Assembly (NCBI GenBank): GCA_019096065.1
Contig: JAGUCH010000003.1
Location: 11,036,001 to 11,100,000, forward strand
Reading direction: 5' to 3'
Source of the DNA: Paracyclopina nana
Lineage: Eukaryota; Arthropoda; Copepoda; Cyclopoida; Cyclopettidae
DNA: 64,000 nt
The notes beneath the pieces were generated by a model. That model ran no database searches, was not told where the DNA came from, and saw only the letters and a list, made by a program, of their open reading frames with translations. Shown piece after piece: positions 58,101-64,000 of this stretch. Position 1 is the first letter of the stretch. Each line of letters starts with the position of its first letter. A program made the position numbers and the translations under genes.

Positions 58101-61100
58101 CATTCGCAGCTATGATCGCAGCCCACGTCGAAATGGCCAATTCCATAGGCTTTGTCCTTGTACTCGCACCCGTCTGCAATTTGAATTATTATTCATGAGT
58201 TTTGCTCCGGACTCCCAAAGAACTTACTGTTGGTGGTGACATTGATGACACCCGTGGATTTGCCGTAGCTGCGTAGCGCAAAATCCTCGTAAATTGCAAT
58301 GCGAGCCTCGTACTGCGTGTTGGGTTTCAATCCGACCACTGTGATGGATGGCAGATCTTTGCTACCAACAGCCCCCTCTTGGGCACTCCATCTTCCTCCA
58401 GAAACGGTGGGCTTGTACAAGACCACATACCCATGGTTATAATCCTCTGGTGCAAAGTGGTCGAACGAGAGGGTGAACGAGTCGAAGGACTTTTTGGTCA
58501 CAATCACCTTGGGCGCTCGTTTACTGGCCAAAGGCTGAGTGGAGACCTCCACGTCCGGATATTGAGAGTCCGGTGCCAGCCACCGGAGCCTGTACAGCGT
58601 TCCAGGGTTGAGCCCAGTCAACGTGAAGATCTTGTTGCCTTCCAGAATGATGGCATTCTCCCATGGGATATCGCCCTTGTTGGTGCTGGTGGCTGAAAAT
58701 AGGCGGTCCTCCACGTACATCAAGTTGCCCCCTGTGATGGCTGGAAACTGGACCTGCACAGTGGTCGGAGTGATTTGAAGAAATTGAATATTTTCCGCGT
58801 CGGTGACTTTGCGATCTTCGCTGTCATCAGCAATAGCATCATCATCATCATTATAATCGAATAGATCGGATCTTCCCGGATTTTCGGTGTTCCGGTTCCT
58901 TTCTTCTTCTTCTTCTTCCTCGGCTTCGGTTGCACACACGACCAGAACGCAGCACTCGTTGTCAGAATGTGGAGCAATTCTCTCCTCGCAAAGAGGATCA
59001 TTGGCCAGATATCCTGCAATTTGGAGCAGTTCAAGCTAACGTCCTATATTCTTATACAACAAGCATATGAACCTTCAAAACTGCCAAATGTCGATTTTGA
59101 AGTTCATGAGCTTATAAATAGTTACCTTTTTTAATGAGGCCACTCTGGCAGTTCAGGGGCTGGCACACAAAATCCCCGGAGCTGGTGCACGTGCACCGGC
59201 TTTCGCAGTTGCCATCGTTGAAGGAGTCGCCTGATTGGTGCTCAATCCCATTGTCATCGAGGCAGGTGACTTTTTCTGAAAAAAGCCCAAACGCTTATAA
59301 TTATATTAGAAGTCTACGAAAGAAATCAACCCCGCACTTTCACCAGACCAGTGCGCGATTGCCGTGATGAACTCTCAATGGATTTATACGCGATCTGTTA
59401 ACGCAAACACCGCGTCAAAGTTGAAATCACCAAGCACACAGCGGATTAAAGCCAAAAATCCACATGTGTAGCGTAGCCACGCATAAAAGGACACATTTCC
59501 CACAGAGTGCAATATGGTGTACGCAATATGTACTGGTATGGAAGAGAGTCCGAAATCGCTGGTCCAGAACGGCACGACAAGAAAAATTTATGTGACCAAA
59601 AGTCAGTAGGTTCAGGAGTCGCATCGCCTGCGGCTGCGGAGGAGGATAGATCATAAAAGAAGCTACTACTACAGCAGCTGACAACAGCTAGCGTGCCGGT
59701 CAAGCGAGCCAGGTGAACATATCCGTGACCCAAGCATAAACGCTGATCAGTTCACCTGTGCCACGCCAAGTGCCAACAACGTTTTCCCTTTGGCAGCAGT
59801 GAAAATGTACGATGGATCTCTGCAGAGGAGATTTTTCGGGGTGGCTTCCCTCTCCGTGGCAGCCATCTCCAGCCTGGTGGGCGTGGCCTTTGTGGGCATA
59901 GCCTTCTCCACGGACAACTGGAAGCACATTTCGGTGGTGCGTGCTCGCCTCCTCGACCAAATTGAGGCGATCAACGATACGAAAATGATGGAGGACTTTT
60001 ATGGCGATGTGAGGTACTTTGACAGGGTGGAGGGCATGTTCCGCATGTGCTTCCCAATGTTCGAGAAGCCCAAGAAGGCCGAGCTGTACATGAACCCAGT
60101 GGACGAGTGGTGCGCCAACATCGAGTACTACATGCAACTGCTCGAATACGACGGCCTCGTTCCAGACAAAATGACCTCCAATGCACAAGTGTGGATTCAC
60201 ACCGCAAGAGCCACCATAGCCGCCTTCATTCTCTACTTCATGTTCGCGGGCATCGCGTGCGGCACGGGCTTCTGCGGCTGCTGGCAAGTCTCCGGCGACC
60301 GGTTAATCACCACGGCCATCATCAAGCTTTTTGCCTTCCTCTTCGGAGCCGCTGGCATGGTGCTGTTCCACGTCTCGCATTTCTACGAGCTGAACAAGGT
60401 ACTTTACACATGTTCTATAGTTTTAGTTTGCCACTACTATTTAGGATGGCGCCACCGTAGCGTAGGACGGAATACCAGATGTGGACTTTTCCCTATTGTT
60501 GCCTTTTGGCATTTTTGACGGCCGAATGGCGAAAATAGCTATGGCCCAATCTGAAAACCCCCTATTTTTCAGGTCTTTGACGAGCGGATGCAGTTTTTCC
60601 AGACTTGGCCCCATCTGCTCAGGGAGAACACCGAGTTCAGCATGGGCTGGTCCTACATCTTCGCCTGGATCGGCATACTTTTGACCCTGCTTTCGAGCAT
60701 CATGTACGCGGCCGCAGCCATCGCCATCAAGCTGTACTGGGGCGAAACGGTGGACTATTACAGACGAGACGTGGCCACGCATGCACGCGAAGCTGCCGAC
60801 CACTACGAAGATACCTTGAAGAAGCATGGCAATTCCATCACATTGACTGCCATGCGGCCCATGGAAATCAAGTACATCCAGCACGCACCTGTCTATCCGG
60901 GATATGTCCAATTCCCCCAAGTTCCGGGGACAGACCCGGGCGTGGATCCCCGAACTGACCCCAAATATGCCAAGCATGTCGCAGACTTTTACCGATTCGA
61001 GGATGATAATGAGCTGTGAGGCAAATCACTCATTTTTTCAAAAAAGGCTGCCAATTGTAAATAAAGTACTCCTATTATTATTATTATTATTGGTCAATGG

Positions 61101-62239
61101 GGAAGTTCGCCTATTGAAAACGAGGGACAATGTGCAGATAAGATCACCTCGTTTTTAGTGGATGCAATTGAAAGGATCTCCATTATTCAAATTTAATGAT
61201 AGAGTTTGCCAACATTATCATCATCATGCCCACGCATTATCATATGCATGGCAGCCAAGGAAATTCGTATACTCCCAAAAAAGCCATCAATTTGAGCCGG
61301 TTAAGCCAAATTAGGCATCAGCTCATATGATAAAAATTCACATGTTCGTCAAGACGGATATGCCATCATCATTATAATAAACAAAGGTCGTGACCACACA
61401 AATATCACGTGCTGTACTATTGCAAATGTCCAACATTCATTCATCAATCGAAAAATTTATCTGCTTGAGTGGGAGTCAAAGTTGCGAAATTTATGGCAAA
61501 ACTAACCATGCGAGTTTTCCGCGTGTGCCTTTTTTGACGAAAATCACATTAGGCGTGGATTTTTCACGACCTCCAGCCATTCTGCATCAGTGTGACTTGT
61601 TTGACCTAGGCCAAGTCAGAAATTTCCCAACTGCCTTCAAGAATGCAAGAAGAGCCGAAGAATGGGCGAAAATTACAGTTATATAGCATTTGTTCATCGC
61701 ATATCCCATATGCTGACATGACGAGTCCGTTTTTAAATATTCTCGCGTCACTTGACATGTGCGAAAAAATTACGTAAAGGGCACCACCACTTTGTACAAT
61801 ATGCAAATAACCGCAATTAAATTGTTGCACCATTTCATTGAAGGCTTGAAAAAAAGCCTTCGCCGTCAGCAAATTGATATGAAAAAGGAAACGCGCAGCT
61901 AGACTTGCAATTTGGCAACAATTGTCAAATTTGATGATGACAGCTATAATTTAGCATAGGCCAAAATCCGCACTTACCTTTTTCGCAGAGGCTTGAGGTC
62001 GCGTTGCAAAACAGCCTTTGGGACAGGTCACAAGGCTGGCTGAGCTCATTGCACACTTGTCCTTCTTGGTGGGCACAGACGAGGCAGCAAGGACAGTCTG
62101 GCCTCGGAGTCTTGACACAATCCTTGTTGGCAGTTTCAGAGTCGTCGCAAGGGCTACTGCCGCACTCGCAGCCTCCCTTTTGGGCCTCAACGAAGGCCGA
62201 GATGAGTATGAGGCCCAGCACTAGTGTGGAAGTCTTCAT
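55115..62239 (-). CDS. IGFBP-VWC-FN3 single-pass receptor-like protein
   Basis: Exons (minus) 62239-61978, 59275-59126, 59013-58228, 58173-57650, 57591-56567, 56506-55941, 55884-55555, 55493-55288 and 55231-55115, 1,321 residues. Order: signal peptide MKTSTLVLGLILISAFVEA; an IGFBP-like Cys module (PDCPCCLVCAHQEGQVC); VWC modules (for example DGNCESRCTCTSSGDFVC, and ECC motifs); an acidic stretch; FN3 domains (LTGLNPGTLYRLRW, VGLKPNTQYEARI); several more VWC modules; two more FN3 domains; TM VIAAVIAALAGLALLIVLGF; and a cytoplasmic tail of about 80 residues. I recall this architecture from insect proteins annotated as putative epidermal cell surface receptor; CRIM1/crimpy shares IGFBP plus VWC but not FN3. 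VWC modules in other proteins often bind BMPs; a role here is inference. The first intron (2.7 kb) contains a whole gene on the other strand. Confidence 0.85.
59805..61019 (+). CDS. Claudin-like tetraspan membrane protein, nested gene
   Basis: Exons 59805-60398 and 60573-61019, 346 residues. Four membrane segments: LSVAAISSLVGVAFVGIAF near 15-33, then a large first loop starting STDNWKHISV (the W of claudin loops), IAAFILYFMFAGIACG, LFAFLFGAAGMVLFHVS, and after the second loop YIFAWIGILLTLLSSIMYA, followed by a cytoplasmic tail of about 100 residues ending FEDDNEL. The topology fits the PMP22/claudin superfamily; claudin-like proteins build septate junctions in insects. I cannot assign it to a named member. 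AATAAA at 61060-61065. The gene lies inside the first intron of the receptor gene on the opposite strand. Confidence 0.82.
60440..60535 (-). repeat. Short interspersed element, TGGCGCCA family, copy 6
   Basis: Inverted copy filling much of the claudin-like intron: GGATGGCGCCACCGTA, CCAGATGTGGACTTTTCCC, GGCATTTTTGACGGCCGAA. Closest to copy 4 in reverse complement. Confidence 0.65.
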
Positions 62240-63149
62240 GATTGGGCCGCGGCTATGAAAAAGGCCATAAGAACATGGTCTTTTTGGGCGTTGGACTCTC
62301 TTTTGGAACTGAAGGCGATGCAGGTGGATTTTGGCTGGCGCGTCTCGTAAAATGCTGCTGATGTTCACCTTGACGAACCACTCCAACGCACAGTGAACCT
62401 TTTACCTCGTTTTCTGCTCGTTACAAATGCACACCAATCTGCGCAATGTCACAATTTTTGAAAAGTCCTCAAAAGTCTCCTCAATCTTGGCTTAATTCCA
62501 AAACTATCAAATCTTACAATATGTAAAAAAAGGATGTCATGCAAGATATCCCAATGAGAATAAAAAATTATTGGTGATTTCCGAAAAATATTGCAGATAT
62601 TCAGCTCTTATGTCATGATGCTATAAAATGCTCAAAATGAGGAGTTTGCATAAGAATTGGTAAAATGTGAGCTCAGTGTGCTCTGGGAGCTACGTTACGT
62701 GGTGGAGTCCGAGTGAGAGCTAGCTCGCGTCGAGCGTTAGGAGTTTTGCCAGAAGGTCGCTCGTAGTGTCTACAGTATGCACGGTGAGGACCAGCAGCGT
62801 GCCGACAAAAGAAATCTATACGATCATAGCACCAGAGTCTATGATACAAAATCAGACACGTCGTCTTCTTCTTCCTCTTGATTGGATTACTGCGATTATA
62901 TCTGCTCTGCTTCAGAGTGAAACTCGGGACAGGAAATGATCTTGGGCTGGAATCAATGGAAAATGGATAATATTAAATATGGAAGACACGTGGGCTGATA
63001 GGTGGTTTTTTAAGGACACTTTTTGCTGATTTCCAGAGAATTGCTGCGAACAAGTTGGGAGTCATGAAAACATGAAACTCAACGTGACCACGATTCGTTG
63101 CACTTAAGAAATAATAGAAATCCCCTGCCAAACTGATTGCAACTTCCAA
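62240..63149. promoter_or_regulatory. Upstream region of the receptor gene
   Basis: About 0.9 kb. GC-richer block at 62.68-62.80 kb with a GAGCTAGCTC palindrome. No other gene recognised; presumed promoter and 5' UTR of the receptor gene. Confidence 0.4.
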
Positions 63150-63415
63150 ATTAATTAGACTGATGCCATTTCATTACATTGGTCAGCCTTAATGTCAAAA
63201 AGTTTTTCGTGTTCAAGAACTCATTAGCAGCTTATGGGTGTTGTTCACTAATGAAAATCCAAAAGCTGGAATGCCAACTCTACACAAATAGAGGTTGTCA
63301 GTGCCAGCAGGGAAAATGCTTGGCCGAATATCCAGTTGAAGCTTGCTGGCAGCTATCAAAAAAGCTTGAATCAAGACGGTCATTTCCAGCCGAACTTTTC
63401 ATGGTTGTGCTTTAT
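63150..63415 (-). pseudogene. Decayed tandem copy of the aminoacylase-1 last exon
   Basis: Matches the true last exon at an offset of about 315 bp, starting with the stop-codon context (TTAGACTGATGCCATTTCA) and including AATCCAAAAGCTGGAATGCC and CAGTGCCAGCAGGGAAAATG. Small deletions and stops break the frame, for example in the copy of LLHDHNEFLNEN. Confidence 0.88.
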
Positions 63416-63468
63416 ATTAGAAATATATTGCCAATTAAAATGTAATTTGATTACCATGTGCAAATTAG

Positions 63469-64000
63469 TTAGACTGATGCCATTTCAGACACAACATCAG
63501 CCATAATGTCGATGCCTTTCAAAAAGACGTTCTCGTTCAAGAACTCGTTATGGTCATGAAGCAACACAGGGGTGTTGTTCATGGGGGAAAATCCAAAAGC
63601 TGGAATGCCAACCTCGCGCAAATAGCGGCTGTCAGTGCCAGCAGGGAAAATGCTTGGCCGAATATCCAGTTGATGCTTGTTGGCAGCTCTCATGAAAGCT
63701 TGGAACCAAGGGTCGCTTTCAGCCACACTTGTCATCGTTTGATCCGTGAACTTTTGCACAAACTCCATCTCGATGCCTCCACCAGTCTCCACTGTCCATT
63801 GCCTGAGCATGGCCTCAAAGGCTTCAATATTGGTGGTGGGCGTAATTCGAATATCAAAGCCCACCACAAACTCGTTTGGCACCACATTCATCTGGATGCC
63901 ACCAGACATGAAAGTGAGGTTGACAGTGGTCACATCTCCCAAGGTGAGCTTGGAGTCGCTCTCAAACACCTTTTTCTGCTCATCCCTGAATCCCAGGAGC
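63469..64000 (-). CDS. Acy1: Aminoacylase-1-like M20 peptidase, C-terminal part (runs off the window)
   Basis: Cytosolic zinc enzyme hydrolysing N-acyl amino acids. Only the last 177 codons are inside the window, in one exon continuing beyond 64000. Motifs: GGIQMNVVPNEFVVGFDIRI (M20 dimerisation domain), PAGTDSRYLREVGIPAFGFS, and PVLLHDHNEFLNE with the late zinc-ligand His. The stop is at 63471-63469. A broken copy of this exon lies immediately downstream. Confidence 0.93.
   Translation of the reverse strand, partial: LLGFRDEQKKVFESDSKLTLGDVTTVNLTFMSGGIQMNVVPNEFVVGFDIRITPTTNIEAFEAMLRQWTVETGGGIEMEFVQKFTDQTMTSVAESDPWFQAFMRAANKHQLDIRPSIFPAGTDSRYLREVGIPAFGFSPMNNTPVLLHDHNEFLNENVFLKGIDIMADVVSEMASV

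Noticed and set aside
57428-58198. 256-codon open frame on the plus strand
   Set aside because: It is the antisense shadow of the Cys-rich VWC exons of the receptor gene, whose frame shows clear domains and splice sites.
63179-63445. 88-codon plus-strand frame
   Set aside because: Antisense of the decayed aminoacylase exon copy.

Overview
The window is nuclear DNA from an arthropod, most likely an insect with a compact genome. Genes are on both strands and mostly carry short (about 57-65 bp) phase-consistent introns with GT-AG or, three times, apparent GC-AG borders. The gene content fits this: an N-rich secreted protein of a kind common in insects, 14-3-3 zeta with mutually exclusive exons as in Drosophila, and an IGFBP/VWC/FN3 surface receptor. 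I cannot name the species or order. Exon joins below were derived by eye from splice motifs, reading phase and family similarity; all multi-exon models given close in frame except one, which has a visible frameshift.

Layout. 0.7-9.8 kb: 3' part of a type 3-like adenylate cyclase (+), with transposon-like repeats in its introns. 9.8-11.6 kb: zinc MDR polyol-type dehydrogenase (-), 3' ends abutting the cyclase. 12.2-15.0 kb: ZW10 (+) followed by a decayed tandem copy of its last exon. 15.0-16.1 kb: WDR82 (-). 16.7-17.5 kb: RPA2 (+). 17.6-21.5 kb: CEP164 (-). 22.4-23.5 kb: SRP9 and TAF9 (+) only 55 bp apart. 24.3-26.5 kb: WDR91 (+). 26.7-29.3 kb: class V PLP enzyme (-). 29.3-35.4 kb: gene-poor and repeat-rich, with a textbook hAT-type MITE and a nested inverted-repeat cluster. 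35.4-45.0 kb: a large RIIa-domain/coiled-coil gene (+) with two alternative 3' ends. 46.7-48.2 kb: 14-3-3 zeta (+). 49.2-51.5 kb: an N-rich secreted/membrane protein and a SETD7-like protein with a signal peptide (both -). 52.2-52.9 kb: a second non-autonomous DNA transposon. 53.3-54.5 kb: a small secreted or single-pass protein (+). 55.1-62.2 kb: IGFBP-VWC-FN3-TM receptor (-) with a claudin-like gene (+) nested in its first large intron. 63.2-64.0 kb: aminoacylase-1 (-, cut by the window end) with a decayed copy of its last exon.

The genes are mostly unrelated housekeeping or signalling genes, packed in alternating convergent and divergent pairs. A loose common thread is cilia/centrosome biology (adenylate cyclase 3, CEP164, an RIIa-domain protein) and mitosis (ZW10), but nothing shows that they form a system. 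The points I consider most novel are the signal-peptide-bearing SETD7 homologue, the RIIa protein with an alternative C-terminal domain, two well-delimited MITEs with exact 8-bp target duplications, a short repeat family found mostly in introns, and two cases of a decayed tandem copy of a gene's 3'-terminal exon.
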